Source: Rhineura floridana
Lineage: Eukaryota; Chordata; Lepidosauria; Squamata; Rhineuridae
NCBI RefSeq assembly: GCF_030035675.1
Contig: NC_084483.1
Span: forward strand, 142,945,425 to 143,009,424
DNA length: 64,000 nt
Direction of reading: 5' to 3'
The translations under genes and the position numbers were made by a program. Every line of letters begins with the position of its first letter. Positions within the stretch are counted from its first letter, which is position 1. The notes beneath the pieces were generated by a model that was not told the DNA's origin, searched no databases, and worked only from the letters and a program-made list of their open reading frames with translations. Of this stretch, positions 11,111 to 34,926 are shown in pieces.

Positions 11111-11266
11111 GAAAATACAGCTGTGTTACTAATACAAAGCGAGCCTAAAGAGAGTCACAAAAAGCTTTTTACATATTTGAAATTTTCTGCTAGAGAATTA
11201 AGTTACTGAATATATATATAGTATCCAACAAAGAACACCTATGTTAGGTTTGGAGGCTGATGTAAT

Positions 11267-11315
11267 GTCCCCAAATTTATTTTCTGTACGTTAGTTTTCA
11301 GGCAAGATGGCACCA
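11267..11315. repeat. Local repeat copy 2 (right part)
   Basis: The segment with AAATTTATTTTCTGTACG and TTTTCAGGCAAGATGGCAC matches 8360-8398. This suggests that the block between about 9162 and 11266 was inserted into the second copy. Confidence 0.4.
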
Positions 11316-11726
11316 ATAAAAAGTCATGATATTGCAATCCTTTAGAAAATAATTAGGGGAGCCAGGTTTGAAGGGAGGTGTGGAATGTTTATGTTAGCTA
11401 AAAGAGTTAAAAATATTGAGAAAACACTGGCTTAGATTGCTTATAAAGAAGAGGGAGAATACCTTGAGATCTTACCTGTCCTTTGACAATCTCAGAAAGA
11501 AAGAGCAGCCCTTAATGTTTTCCCTTTTCTCTCTCTTCTCTCTACCCCCCCCCTTCTATTTGTCCCATCAATCTGTTAGGGAAAGAAGGTGGTGCAAATC
11601 TTCCCCTGTGAGTGAGAGAGTGTTGACCAGGTCTGTAGGGCTTTTGTATGTTCATTCTCTCTCTTCTTCCCTCCCCTCCCCTTTATTGCGGGGAAGTTCC
11701 TATGTGTGTATTTTGGAAAGTTGTGT

Positions 11727-11850
11727 ATTTATTTGTTTACTTATTACATTTATATCCCACTATTCCTCCAAATATTTCAAGGTGGTGTGGCACATCTGGT
11801 TTGCCCCTTCTTTATTTATCCTCACAATAAATAAGCCTGTGGAGTAGGTC
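11727..11850 (-). mobile_element. tRNA-SINE tail region (MIR-like), old
   Basis: The block TTTATATCCCACTATTCC, ...CAAGGTGG..., ATCCTCACAATAAATAAGCC and GTAGGTCAGGCTG is the reverse complement of the 3' half of a common reptile tRNA-derived SINE. The same family is seen more completely at 60715-60940. Confidence 0.5.
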
Positions 11851-12319
11851 AGGCTGCAGTGCCTTATGGTAGCAAAGCATGTTCAGATGAATAGCTTGTT
11901 CTTAGAAAGGCCCTTTTCAACCTTTCCTTGTTAATAGTACTAATAGCATTACATCCACAAGTGCTGTGTTCATTCTGCACTACACGTCAAAGGTGATTCC
12001 TCTTAATTTGATTTTTTTTTAATGAAGATTTCTGAGAAACTGAGGCATCCTGGAATATTGTACTGCATCTGCTTGTATGGATCTTGTATGTGAAACGTTT
12101 ATTTTCTCTGCATACAAGCCTTGCAATGTGGAAGTATCCTCTGTGTGCCATTTTTGTACACTATATACACTTGCTTAATATAGGGATGTATTGAATTGTT
12201 ATGAAAGGCCTTTTTGTTAGAAATGTAATTTAACTTTTTCAAAATAGTGTTTAAGGGTGCAGCCTTCCATTTACTATTCCATCTTTGGCTTATATTGGTG
12301 CTTTGATATAACAGTGTCA
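11851..12319. other. Unassigned intergenic sequence
   Basis: No gene, RNA or repeat family was recognised. Confidence 0.4.
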
Positions 12320-13067
12320 TATGATACCAATAGTTTCTCTCTATTCAGCACTGGTTAGGCCTCATCTTCAGCACTGCATCCAGTTCTGGACACCACACTT
12401 TAAAAATAATGCAGACCAGCTGGAACAGGTTGAGAGGAGGGCAGTGAAGATGATCGGGGAACTGGAAACAAAGCCCTATGAGAGACTGAAAGAAATGGAC
12501 AGGTTTAGCCTTGAGACGAGAAGGCTGAAGGGACATATGATAGCCCTTTTCAAGTACCTGAAAAGTTGTCACACAGAAAAGGGCCAGGATCTCTTCTTGA
12601 TCATCCAAGGGTACAGGACACAGAACAATGGACTCAGCTTACAGGGAGCCTTCCAAGGGCGGATGGGGAGAAAACCAGAATGACTTGGCCACATCCCTGT
12701 GACCTATCATTGGCCCATGCCCCCAGACACCAGCCATCCCTGTCACAGTTTTCTCTAGCTGTTCCTCTTAAGACTGTCTGTTCCAAAAGGTAGATCTGGG
12801 CTCCATGCAAGTGAGAAAATCTCACTAATAAGCTCAAGTTACAGGAAGCCAAATTTCAGCTGAAATCAGGAAAAACACCCTAATTGTTAAGAGCAGTACA
12901 ACAATGGAACTAATTACCGAGGAAGTGGTGGGGTCTCCAACACTGGAGGGATTCAAGAGGCAGCTGGACAGCCACCTCTCCAGTATGCTTTAAGTTTGAT
13001 TCCTGAATTGAGCAGGGGGTTGGGCTCAATGGCCTTATAGGCCCCTTCCAACTCTATGATTTGTAGA
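12320..13067 (+). mobile_element. CR1 LINE 3' end (CR1-A)
   Basis: Codons near 12336-12560 give an RT-thumb segment (YSALVRPHLQHCIQFWTPHF then LEQVERRAVKMIGELE) typical of CR1. The copy ends with the CR1 3' UTR signature GGACAGCCACCTCTCC...GGGCTCAATGGCC...CCTTCCAACTCTATGATT at about 12968-13064. This terminus is like the bird and turtle CR1 type and differs from the TTATGTTC-ended copies elsewhere here. The segment at about 12605-12850 is poorly matched. Confidence 0.8.
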
Positions 13068-13947
13068 TCAAGTACTTTCTCGTATCTTAATACGAGTGGG
13101 TAAGTTCTGAGTAGAAAATCCTGATGGGGAACTGAAATAAGTTTTGTTTATTTGAAGTGCTTTTCCCCCTCATCAAACATTTTTGCAAATGATAGTAAAG
13201 TATGGATTCTACTCTCATACTTTTTTTAGTGTGAAAACATTAGAGGACAAACAGAAACAGCCCAAACTGATAATTATTTCTCAATTGTTTGTGCACTATG
13301 TGGAAGATTTTGGGAAGATCCCAGTCTATTAATATAACTTACCTATAATTAGCATGGTAAAACATAATGAAACCTTTGAAAATACAAAATGGGTGCATTT
13401 ACTCCAACAAATTAATTTTTAATGCTTTTCTTTGGCAAGTGAGGGTTGCCATATTGGTAAAAAATTCTTTTACTTACAAGGGCTGGGGGCACAAGGGGTG
13501 TTGGTTTGAAGAAATGGGTGGGACAAGAGATTCACTGATACCCTGTGCTCAAGGGCCCCCAGATTGCTGGAGGTGGCCTCGTTCTTGCCAATAGATTGCT
13601 GGGCGAATGGGGATGCAGAGGGCCCAATCCACAGTGTACTAGGCCCAGGAAATCCTGTTGACATCTCTGATTATATAAATATCCCTGCCTTCTGTGATCA
13701 GGCCAACATCCCCTACCAGTTGACTTCATGGGTATTAGATAGTGTACCAATACAAAATAGGTAGATGCATGTTTGTTATAAGTACACAACTTATACAGCT
13801 CGACTTTCAAGTTGACGCAGGAGAAAGGGAATGTAAAAAGCAGGAAGAGATGAACAGCAGTTTTCAGAGGAGTAAGGTACAAGTTAAGTGTGAAAAAAGA
13901 AATTGCTGGGAATAAGTAAAAATTTTGAAAAGAGCCAGGGATTATGG
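13068..13947. other. Unassigned intergenic sequence
   Basis: No gene or known repeat family was recognised. The last eight bases are the left target duplication of the next element. Confidence 0.4.
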
Positions 13948-14382
13948 CAGCGGTGTCACTAGTGGGAGTGAGGGGGTGTGTGGACCTCCAGCATGCGCCC
14001 TCCCAGGGGCATGGACAGGGGTGGTTGGTCTGTCGCGCACACGCTCAGCACGCATGCGCTCCAGACTGATGATCTCTCCCAGTGATTAAATCCTGGAGTC
14101 TGGACCCTGAAGCCCCGCCCCACAGGAGATCTTCCAGGCCACTGGCACCCTTCCCTCACGTGGCACCTCCGATGATGTCTAAGCGCATGTGCCATGCTGC
14201 ACAGGCCGGGCAGGCAGCTCAGCTATCCACCGGCCCTCAGCGGCGTCTGCCTGTCCTGCTTCTTCTTGGATCTGGTGCCGTCTGCAGCCTAGGGGTGGGG
14301 CCGGGCGGCTCTGGTGTCACCCCCTCCATGGTGTCACCCGGGTGCAGCCTGCACCTGCCGCACCCAGCTGGTGACACCCCTG
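13948..14382. mobile_element. GC-rich hAT-type MITE
   Basis: A 435-bp non-autonomous element with inverted ends CAGCGGTGTCACTAG and, read from the other side, CAGGGGTGTCACCAG. It is flanked by an exact 8-bp duplication GATTATGG at 13940-13947 and 14383-14390. An 8-bp duplication and CAG-starting ends are hallmarks of hAT elements. It is far richer in GC and CpG than its surroundings. No coding capacity is evident. Confidence 0.85.
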
Positions 14383-14521
14383 GATTATGGAAAACTTAGT
14401 TTTTTTCCTACTTTGTGCCACTGGGTCATCAAATTCTACCTAAAATCAAAAAGCTGAGTTACAGTAGCTTCAGAATAATTTTTATATTTCACTTGAGGAA
14501 AGCTGAACTATGGAACTCCAT

Positions 14522-15345
14522 TGTTATGTTCATTCAAGTAGATTACGACTTATGGCGACCCTATGAATCAGTGACCTCCAAGAGCATCTGTTATAAACCA
14601 CCCTGTTCAGATCTTGTAAGTTCAGGTCTGTGGCTTCCTTTATGGAATCAATCCATCTCTTGTTTGGCCTTCCTCTTTTTCTACTCCCTTCTGTTTTTCC
14701 CAGCATTATGGTCTTTTCTAGTGAATCATGTCTTCTCATTATGTGTCCAAAGTATGATAACCTGTTTCATCATTTTAGCTTGTAGTGACAGCTCTTGTTT
14801 AATTTGTTCTAACACCTAATTGTCTTTTTTGCTGTCCATGATAGCTGCAAAGCTGTCCTCCAACACATTTCAAATGATTTTTTTCTCTTACCCACGTTTT
14901 TCACTGTCCAACTTTCACATCCATACATAGAGACTTTGGTGTTCAGTGATACATCTTTACATTTGAGGGCCTTTTCTAGTTCTCTCATAGCTATCCTCCC
15001 CAGTCCTAGCCTTCTTCTGATTTCTTGACTATTGTCTCCATTTTGGTTAAGATCTGTGCCAAAGCACTGATAATCCTCGACAAGTTCAATGTCCCTGTTG
15101 TCAAATTTAAAGTTAAATCTTTTGTTGTCATTAGTCTTCTTGACATTCAACTGTAGTCCTGCTTTTGTGCTTTCCTCTTTAACTTTCATCAGCATTCGTT
15201 TCAAATCATTACTAGTTTCTGCTAGTAGTATGGTATTGTCTGCATATCTTAAATTATTTATATTTCTCCCTCCAGTTTTCACATCTCATTCATCTCGGTC
15301 CAATTCCGCTTTCCGTATATGTTCTTCATTGCTATGGCAAAAAAA
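14522..15345 (-). mobile_element. RTE-BovB LINE 3' part (copy A)
   Basis: The minus strand encodes RTE-BovB reverse transcriptase segments. At 15282-14809 it reads GGRNINNLRYADNTILLAE, with YADN where YADD is usual, then LMKVKEESTKAGLQLNVKKT and MYGCESWTVK. At 14739-14530 it reads MRRHDSLEKTIMLGKTEGSR and KRGRPNKRWIDSIKEATDLN. The 3' UTR end (GGTCGCCATAAG and similar) lies near 14530-14575. The two pieces lie in different frames, so the copy is broken and 5'-truncated. Confidence 0.88.
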
Positions 15346-15611
15346 GTAATTTTTACAGAGCTAGCAATAGAAAATGACATTGCCAGCTGATTATGTAGCT
15401 TTCACCTCCATCTTGTGAGAAACTGCATGTCTGCACTACAATTTTGTAACTATAGCACTGTACCAATTTCAGGTTTGTAAAGTGGGCCTTTTGAGGTAGA
15501 ACGTTGGAGAAATGCCACTATAGAAAGGTAGGCAGTTTTGGACCCAGAAGAATTTTCATCTACAATTACATTTTGAACACCTTCACTAAGAGACAGATTT
15601 GATTACCTATA

Positions 15612-15800
15612 CAGTAGGGCCCCGCTTTATGGCGCTTCGCTAATGTGGCAGTCTCAATTAGACCTAATTAGACTAAAGCCCCACTCATACAGCGCTTGTT
15701 CCACTTTTACAGCAGTTTTCAGGCATCGCGCACCATTCTAGAGTTCCACTTTTCAGCAGGGGTCTGGAACATAACCCGCCACATGAGTGGGGCCCTACTG
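15612..15800. mobile_element. Pogo/Tc1-mariner-like MITE
   Basis: A 189-bp element with inverted ends CAGTAGGGCCCCGCT and CAGTAGGGCCCCACT, flanked by TA at 15610-15611 and 15801-15802. Ends of this type with a TA target suggest the Tc1/mariner superfamily (pogo/Tigger group). It is too short to encode a transposase. Confidence 0.8.
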
Positions 15801-15802
15801 TA

Positions 15803-17034
15803 TTACACATTCTGATTGCCTAGATCAGTAATGGGGAACCTCCAAGGCCACAGGTGTAATTAGGGCAAGCAGGGGTACCAGCTGGGCACACTAAACTGTT
15901 TTCCCAAAGTCATACACACCTTATTCTACAGGGAGTCACATCTTTACCTACACCTGACGTTATGGTAGCAAGTGTGAAACAGGAACATGCAGACTCTCTG
16001 CCACAAGCAGGGGTTTGCAAAACTCTGCCTCTGCAAGGGTCAGTAGCTGATCATTGGCATCGGCAGAGCTCTGTACCTTTGCCTGCGTGGCTTCTTCTAC
16101 AATTTTTCTAATCAATAGATGAGAGGATGCATTAACAATTGAAAGTGAAATTACTGTGGCTACAAGACCATACTCAAACCAGAGGTTCTACATCTGGCTT
16201 CCCACTACAGAACTATCTGTATATTGTCAGGCTTTAATGCAAGTAAAAAGCACAGGCTCTCTTCCATGCCTTATCAAAGACAATATTGTTGCAAGCTTTA
16301 AATATTGTTTGACGCAAAGAAACATGAACTAATCTATTTAAAGTCTTTGTTACTACCACAGCACATTGGAGATTTTAATCATGGTGTTTTTTAACACTGA
16401 ACCTTCAGGACACCAAGAGACTCCTCACCAACATCTTAAAATAAATGTTGTAAGAAAGTAATGATACATTCTTAAGAAACATTTGTCCAACGCAAACAAT
16501 GTATTGTTCTTATATTACGTATCACACTATTTCTTATTCTTATGGAATTTATCTGTGAAAACTGTATTTTCATATTGGTTAACATGGAGAACAGCCACAT
16601 GATGCATTCCTGCTTCTTCCACAAAACCTGGCCACTAATTAAGGTCTTACTATCTTAAGAAGTATGGTGAAAGTAATGATCTTACTAGTCCCAACACAGG
16701 AAGAACCACCACACCAGCAGAGACCCCAGGCACAGATGCAAGTCAAGGAAACTGCACTGGCATAGTTGCTTTAACAGGGGCACTAAAAGGATGTGTGTGC
16801 CTCAGTTCCACCAGCTTAAACTGGAAATTTCTGATATTTCTGAATGCTTTAAATGTTGCCACTGCCCACTTTATAGTCCCTGAAAGCAGAGGCAATAGAA
16901 AAAAGGTTCAGAAACTGTTCTATCTAATATTATGCTATCAATTTCATGACTGGCCTAGAATACATGTGCAACCTTCCTACAGAATTTAGATTTGGCATAA
17001 TTATTTTAAAGATCAGGTCTAACCAGCATATTAA
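15803..17034. other. Unassigned intergenic sequence
   Basis: No gene is recognised. A hAT-like end (CAGTAATGGGGAACCTC) occurs at about 15827, but I could not find its partner. Confidence 0.35.
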
Positions 17035-17795
17035 ATGTGCATTCAAGTAGATTATGACTTATGGCGACCCTATGAATCAGCACCCTTCAATAGCATGTTA
17101 TAAACGACCCTGTTCAGATCTTGTAAGTTCACGTCTGTGGCTTCCTTTATGGAATCAATCAATCTCATTTGGTCTTCCATCTGTTTTTCCCAGCATTATT
17201 CTTTTCTAGTGAATCATGTCTTCTCATGATGTGTCCAAAGTATGATAGCCTGTTCCATCATTTTAGCTTCTAGTGATAGTTCTGGTTTAATTTGTTCTAA
17301 CACGCTATTATTTGTGTTTTTCGCAGTCCATGGTATCTGCAAAACTCTCCTCCAACAGCGCATTTCAAATGAGTTGATTTTTCTCTTTTATCAGTTTTCA
17401 CTGTCCGATTTTCACATCCATACAAAGATTAGGAATACCATGGTCTGAATGATCTTGACTTTAGTGTTCAGTGATACTTCTTCGCATTTGAGGACCTTTT
17501 CTAGTTCTCATAGCTGCCCTCCCCAGTCCTAGCTTTCTTCTGATTTCTTGACTATTGTCTCCATTTTAGTTAATGACTGTGCCAAGGTATTGATAATCCT
17601 TGACAAGTTCAATGTCAACTTTAAAGTTACATAAATCTTCTGTTGTCATTAGTCTTCTTGATGTTCAGATGTAGTCCTGCTTTTGTGCCTTCCTCTGTTA
17701 CTTTCATCAATATTTGTTACTGGTTCCTGCTACTGGTATGGTATGTGCATACCTTAAATTACTGATATTTCTCCAATTTTCACACCTTAACATAT
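17035..17795 (-). mobile_element. RTE-BovB LINE 3' part (copy B)
   Basis: This is clearly homologous to 14522-15345 in the same orientation, beginning with the BovB 3' end (GCATTCAAGTAGATTATGAC, CTTATGGCGACCC). It has more indels than copy A and no long open frame, so it is probably older or less constrained. Confidence 0.82.
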
Positions 17796-18540
17796 TTGAA
17801 ACCAGTTTGTTTCACAAGGCAGCTTAACACAATATTCCTTATCTAGTACAGGTACCATAAAAATTAGAAGCCACTGATAAAACTAGTAGTCCAATTATGT
17901 AACACTTGAGTAGACTCATGCAGTTCCCCATTAATTCAGTCATTAGTACAGTGGGCGATGTATCCCGTGGGAGCCACAAATATTGCTCGGCCATTAACTG
18001 TAAATCCCAGAATGTTACTAGAACATACTGCAAGATACAATTATCCAGCATCACTCACTGTTGAATAACCCTTGTTTCACTAATCCTGCTAAGTGTAGTT
18101 TTACTTAGTAGCTATGAAGTCAGGACATCTATAGCCATCCATATTCTCTCAAAAAACACCTCAACTAATTTGGAATTTTACATCAAATGTTAATCATAAT
18201 CTTACTTCTGGCTATGAGCTTCAAACATGACCTCTGCTGTGCATCCTTATCAGCCTGAGCACAAAGCCTGCAACTGGCTATTTCTTAAATTATTATTGTG
18301 AAACATTTTATGCATAAGCTTATTTCCATCCTTATCATGAAGTTCAAAATGCTAGGGACTACAGAATTCCTACAATTCCAGAAGGCTTGTCAGGTGTTCA
18401 AGTTGCTTAAACAATGAAGCAACTGTATCTCTTGATTATGTGAAAGCATGCATGTGTTATATACGTCTCACTACATTTGTATATCCTGCCCCTCCCAGTA
18501 AATTAAAGGGATTTTAGACCAATATGGTGAGAATCCCAGA
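17796..18540. other. Sequence downstream of HNRNPU
   Basis: No gene or repeat was recognised between the BovB copy and the likely end of the HNRNPU transcript. Confidence 0.35.
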
Positions 18541-19588
18541 ACAAGAGTAAAATGATTTTATTTTATTGCAAACAAACGGCTAAAGTTAATTTCTCCACCC
18601 ACTTTCTTTAGAGAAGTAAATCAGCAGGCTAAGGAGACACACCCATCTGAGAACTAACATGATTAAAAATTAGATATAAAATGGGTGAATCACAATTTCA
18701 TTTGTTTACAAAATGGTGGAGTTTACTACTACAAGCACACTGAATACACAGTATTTGTGGGCAAAGGGTTACAGACACACAGCTAACTTCATATAGATCC
18801 CATTAGACAACTGGATTTACAACAAGTTTGTTTAATAAGAAATGGGCAGAGCCAGCTTTTTTCAGAATCAAAATGCATAACAAATGGAAAAAGTTGATAT
18901 TGTGTACCTTCACAAGTTGAGCCTCCACAGACAAATGCAACCAGGTTTTACATGCACTCCACCTTCACTATTTAAGCTTTAGGTTTTGCTTTGCAACCCC
19001 ACCCTCAACCCTTTGCCAAATTAAAAAACAAAAATACACCCTAGTTTATTGCCAAAAAGACTATTCTGATTTCTCTTCCCCTCTTCCATACCTAGAAACT
19101 GCATAGAGAGGATGGAGTGGAAGATGGAGTGTAATGAACATTATTTACATAGTATTAGTATTCATGGGGGCCACAACAAGCCTGGTTGCTAACTTTTCTG
19201 TTTTGATGACTCTCGACTGTTTCTTAAGATTTTTTTTGGGGGGGGGGGGAAGAGAAAAGAAAATCTTTAATAAGAGGACACCAGATACAAAGCAACATTT
19301 TACTTTTGTTGTGGTAAAAAAAAAGTCACATTTTACAGATAAAATGTAGAACCCTGAAATACTGACACATTCTCTTATCGTGCACAATGCTGAGGTTCTC
19401 TTAAGATTCACTTTAAAACTGCAATTAAAAATGTACAAAAAAAAATCAAACCCACAAAGCTTCTAAAAAAGGAACCTGCAGGCACTTCCTCTTGTGGAAT
19501 GTTTAAAAAGTTAGCCTACTAAAGAAAACAGTCGACTTCTTGTGAAGGTTTTGAAGAAATAATGGATCAGTTCATTTTATTTGGGAAT
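18541..19588 (-). promoter_or_regulatory. HNRNPU: Probable HNRNPU 3' UTR with poly(A) signals
   Basis: About 1 kb follows the stop codon on the minus strand. Two overlapping AATAAA hexamers lie on that strand at 18562-18567 and 18557-18562. No repeat is recognised in the stretch, as expected of a constrained UTR. A longer transcript cannot be ruled out. Confidence 0.55.
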
Positions 19589-31148
<11,560 letters not shown>

Positions 31149-31400
31149 GGCGACGGCTGCAAGGACTCGATGCTGTCTGGGCGGAGGTGGCTGGCTCGTG
31201 TGGCTGCGGCAGCTGCAGAAAGAGACCCGCCTGGCGCCAAATCCTTTCACCGAGGCTCGCGAGGCAGGGACGGTGAGCGCGCCTCGCGGGCTCGAGCACG
31301 CAACTCTGTGCTCAGCCCGCCCCCGCCGCGCGCCTAATATATCCTCGCCCCTCCCTCACTACCGTAACTGTCGGCTTTCGCGCAACACTACCGTAAATAG

Positions 31401-32220
31401 CCACACAACAAAAACTGCCAGTTACAAAATAATAACAATTCTGTTCTGGATATTATCAGGCTGTAGAATACAGAACTAGTTAAGCCTAAAGGGTTGCAAG
31501 AGTGCAACTCGTGTTCACGCTTACTTGAAAGTTTTCTGCATTCCAGTACATGGGATCTGTTTTTCAGAAAACAATTTTAAGATCGGGCTACAGATTGAAT
31601 TCTGAATATTATAAGCTAAAGTGAAAGTTCTGTGCTCTGCTCAAGTATTAGTCTTCTGCATCACTGAGCAATAGCAAAGGGTTGAGTGGTCCCACTACTC
31701 TCTACAGAGCTGAGTTCACTGTGGCTTTCACCCAAATTAGTGTCCAGGGGCAACATGTCTTTGATTAAAGGTGAGAAGAAAAGACCCCTGAAAATTAGAA
31801 ATTCATGAAGCAACATAAGGCAACCGACCGCAAGAAAAATAACATTTAAATGTAATGCAGGTAGACAAGCTTACTAATAGAGACTTGCATGCTGCCATCA
31901 TCTCCTTTAACTGGGCTCTGAATGCAGTGTTAGCCTACTAGCGCAGCACCAACCCGAACTACAAATGCTTAAGCAAGTGAAGCTACCCAGTTTAAACAAG
32001 CTACTGAGTGTGTGTATTGCCACATATGTGAATTATTTTTGCTTGCGTGGCCTCACATTTAAATTGCCTAGTCAGTAGATTTTAGGATATTATGCCATGT
32101 TAGGACAGTGCAATATGTGGAGTAACCCACACATTTTGAAGGTTCATTGACACCACTTGTAGAAGAGTGGAGGGATTTAATTTATTAAATATGTATATAC
32201 TGCCCAATCTTATAACTTCT
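31401..32220. other. Unassigned sequence upstream of HNRNPU
   Basis: No gene or clear repeat was recognised. The last bases before the SINE (about 32180-32215) look like a reversed L2-type tail. Confidence 0.35.
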
Positions 32221-32221
32221 A

Positions 32222-32519
32222 GCGTGGTGCAGAGTGGTAAGCGGCAGTAATGCAGCCAAAGCTCTGCTCACGGCTGGAGTTCGATTCCAACGGAAGGAGG
32301 AAGTCGAATGTCCTGTAAAAGGGGTCGAGGTCCACTCAGCCTTCCATCCATCCATGGTTGGTAAAATGACTACCCGGCATATGCTGGGGGGTAAAGAAAG
32401 GCCCGGGAAGGAACTGGCAATCCCACCCCATATATACGGTCTGCCTAGTAAACGTCGCAAGACGTCACCCTAAGAGTCGGAAACGACTCGCACTATAAGT
32501 GCGGGGACACCTTTACCTT
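32222..32519 (+). mobile_element. tRNA-derived SINE, second copy
   Basis: This is the same family as 4474-4780 but in plus orientation. The A box resembles TGGTGCAGAGTGG near the start, the B box is GTTCGATTCC at about 32279-32288, and the tail is GAGTCGGAAACGACTCG to CACCTTTACCTTT. A clean target duplication is not obvious. Confidence 0.85.
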
Positions 32520-33538
32520 TAATATCGAAGAACTTCTAACACACCATCAAAACAACACAGTATTGGCCAAAAGCATACAGTTCCAACTAAGCTGTATAAG
32601 ACATGTACAAGTGGTAATCAAAGCTGCTTAAAGCCATGGCTAAAATTTGTACTATAACATCCCTCATCTTCACCGGGTTTAGATTATATGGAAATTAAAC
32701 TCCAGAGCCAAAAGTTGTGGCACATCAAAACACATCTGCCAGAAATATGTGACTCAAACGGAATTACCAGCCCTAAATGCCAACTCAAGTCAATACCATT
32801 TACAAGCATCCAAGAAGGCTCAGGATTGTATCTTTAATCTTGGAACTAAGTTAAGTTGAAATCAGTGGTACTTCGAGCACTCAGAACTGGGATATAATAC
32901 CTCTGTTGGGACAAAAATTCCAAAGCAGTGAGGCAGTTTTTCAGTTTCACTACACTCCTCCTCAGGGTCAGCATTAAACAAAGAAAGGGGGGAATAAAAT
33001 ATATTACTGGAAGAGGACATGGGGAAGCATATAGTCATCAAGAACTGTTCCCAGTAATGCTTCTTCAGAGTCAAATCCTCACTTTATGTTTCAACTGTGG
33101 CCAGGAAATAGCTTCCAGTTTAGCAGAGTTGGACTTGGAGAACAAAAGGCTGAGGATGCCATTCTCCAAGGCCAATTTCCTCATCCTTGCTGGCAGCATT
33201 TGAATAGGTCGTATCTGCAGCATACAGTCCCTGTTTGCCTTATGGGGGACCATGGCCCTTTCTGTAATAATGCAGTATTTTCCTGCATGCCTTAGCATCC
33301 CTCCCTCCTGTCCGCAGGGGCCCTCTTCAGAGTACCTTACTCTGTTTTGGCACCCAGCACGCCCACATACAGGACACCCACTTCACTAATAAGGGGAGTG
33401 GTAAAGAGACCAACAGAATCCTATCAATATGCATCAAAGGCATTTATCTCTACACTCAGTAGCATCTTTTAGTCCTTTTTTTCCAGGTCATGTTTAATTT
33501 TTAACACAATAAAAATCTAGTTGTACTCGGCTACAGAG
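32520..33538. other. Unassigned intergenic sequence
   Basis: No gene or recognisable repeat family was seen. Confidence 0.35.
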
Positions 33539-33720
33539 GAACATACGAAGCTGCCTTATACCAAGTCAGACCATCTAGTCCATGTAGCTCAGTATTGTCC
33601 ACACTGACTGGTAGCAGCTCTCCAAAATTTGAGTCTGTGTTTTCTCCAGCTCTATCTGGAGATGCCAGCAACTGAACCTGTGACCTTCTGCATGCAAAGC
33701 AGATGCTTTACCACTGACTT
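33539..33720 (-). mobile_element. tRNA-derived SINE (different family), old
   Basis: On the minus strand the element begins with a tRNA-like head, TCAGTGGTAAAGCATC, then GCTTTGCATGCAGAAGG and the B-box-like GGTTCAGTTGC. It ends with the typical GTCTGACTTGGTATAAGG and CAGCTTCGTATGTT. This is a common squamate SINE type and is unrelated to the SINE at 32222-32519. Confidence 0.7.
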
Positions 33721-33989
33721 AAAAACCTTCTCTGAAATTTACACTGCTTTATGGTGTTTCTACATTTTCATAGAGCAGTGTGCATAATATTTTTACCCCG
33801 GATCCTTAGATCCTCTTCTGAGGCTGTCACACTTCAGGTTGTTGGGTTACCAGAGATGAGATGCAGACACAAGGTTTGCTTACAAAGAGATAAAATTTAT
33901 TGAGTTTACTTACAAAGCACACGGCAGGGTGCCCTCAGTAAAAGTGGATCAACGAAGCAGCCCTGCAGAAGCTGGTGTCGAACTGAACA

Positions 33990-34926
33990 CCAAGGTTGGC
34001 TGTGGAAACCCTGTCCAAATGTCTGGAGTCGGTGAGTGGCTGGATGGGAAGGAATAAGCTGAAGCTGAATCCTGACAAAACCGAGGTGCTGTTTGTGGGA
34101 GACAAGGGAAGGTTGGGAGATATAGACCTGGTGCTTAACAGGGTACGACTGCCCCTGAAAGACCAGGTCCGTAGCCTGGGGGTCATTTTTGACTCCCAGC
34201 TGTCCATGGAGGCTCAAGTTTTGGCTGTGAGTCGAGCAACTCTGTATCAACTCCATCTGATACGGAGGCTACGCCCCTACCTTCCCAATCATCTGCTCCC
34301 ACCGGTGGTACATGCCCTGATCACCACTCGCCTAGACTACTGTAATGCGCTCTACGTGGGGTTACCCCTGAAAACGGTTCGGAAGTTACAGCTGGTACAA
34401 AATGCAGCGGTGCGTCTGATTACAGGTGGCCGCCGTAGAGATCACATCACTCCTGTGTTGAAGGAGTTGCATTGGTTACCAGTTGTGTACCGAGCCCAAT
34501 TCAAGGTGTTGGTCTTAACCTTTAAAACCCTATACGGTTGTGGCCCAGCTTATTTGAAGGAGCGCCTCCAGCATCGACAGGGATGCCACTCAACAAGATC
34601 AGCCTCAGAAGACCTTCTCTGGATCCCACCTGTCAAAACAGCTAGACTGGTGAGGACTCGAGAGAGGGCCTTCTCAATTGTGGCCCCCACCCTATGGAAC
34701 TCTCTCCCAAATGATTTATGCCATGCCCCGTCTATAATGAGCTTCCGCCGGACCCTGAAGACCTGGTTTTTTAGGCAGGCTTTTGGAATGGGCTAGTTTT
34801 ACTGTGTTTTTAAATTTTTAACTTTTATATACTATTTTATCGTGTACGTCGCCAAGAGTGGCTGGCTATCCAGCCAGATGGGCGACTAACAAATCTCATA
34901 ATAAATAAATAATAAATAAATAAATA
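33990..34926 (+). mobile_element. L2-type LINE, 5'-truncated (L2-D)
   Basis: A 266-codon open frame at 33996-34796 encodes the L2 RT thumb and C-terminal region (LSKCLESVSGWMGRNKLKLN, LDYCNALYVGLPLKTVRKLQ, ending FRQAFGMG). The 3' end has the hairpin GTCGCCAAGAGTGG...GGGCGAC and an (AATA)n tail. It begins after the catalytic YADD motif. It is closely related to the copy at 269-1378. Confidence 0.85.

Noticed and set aside
14415-14819. A 134-codon plus-strand frame
   Set aside because: It is the antisense of the BovB LINE coding region.
15827-16100. A hAT-like left end (CAGTAATGGGGAACC)
   Set aside because: No inverted partner or 8-bp duplication could be found downstream.
33539-33720. A genuine tRNA gene
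   Set aside because: The tRNA-like head has lost a proper cloverleaf and is joined to a typical SINE body.
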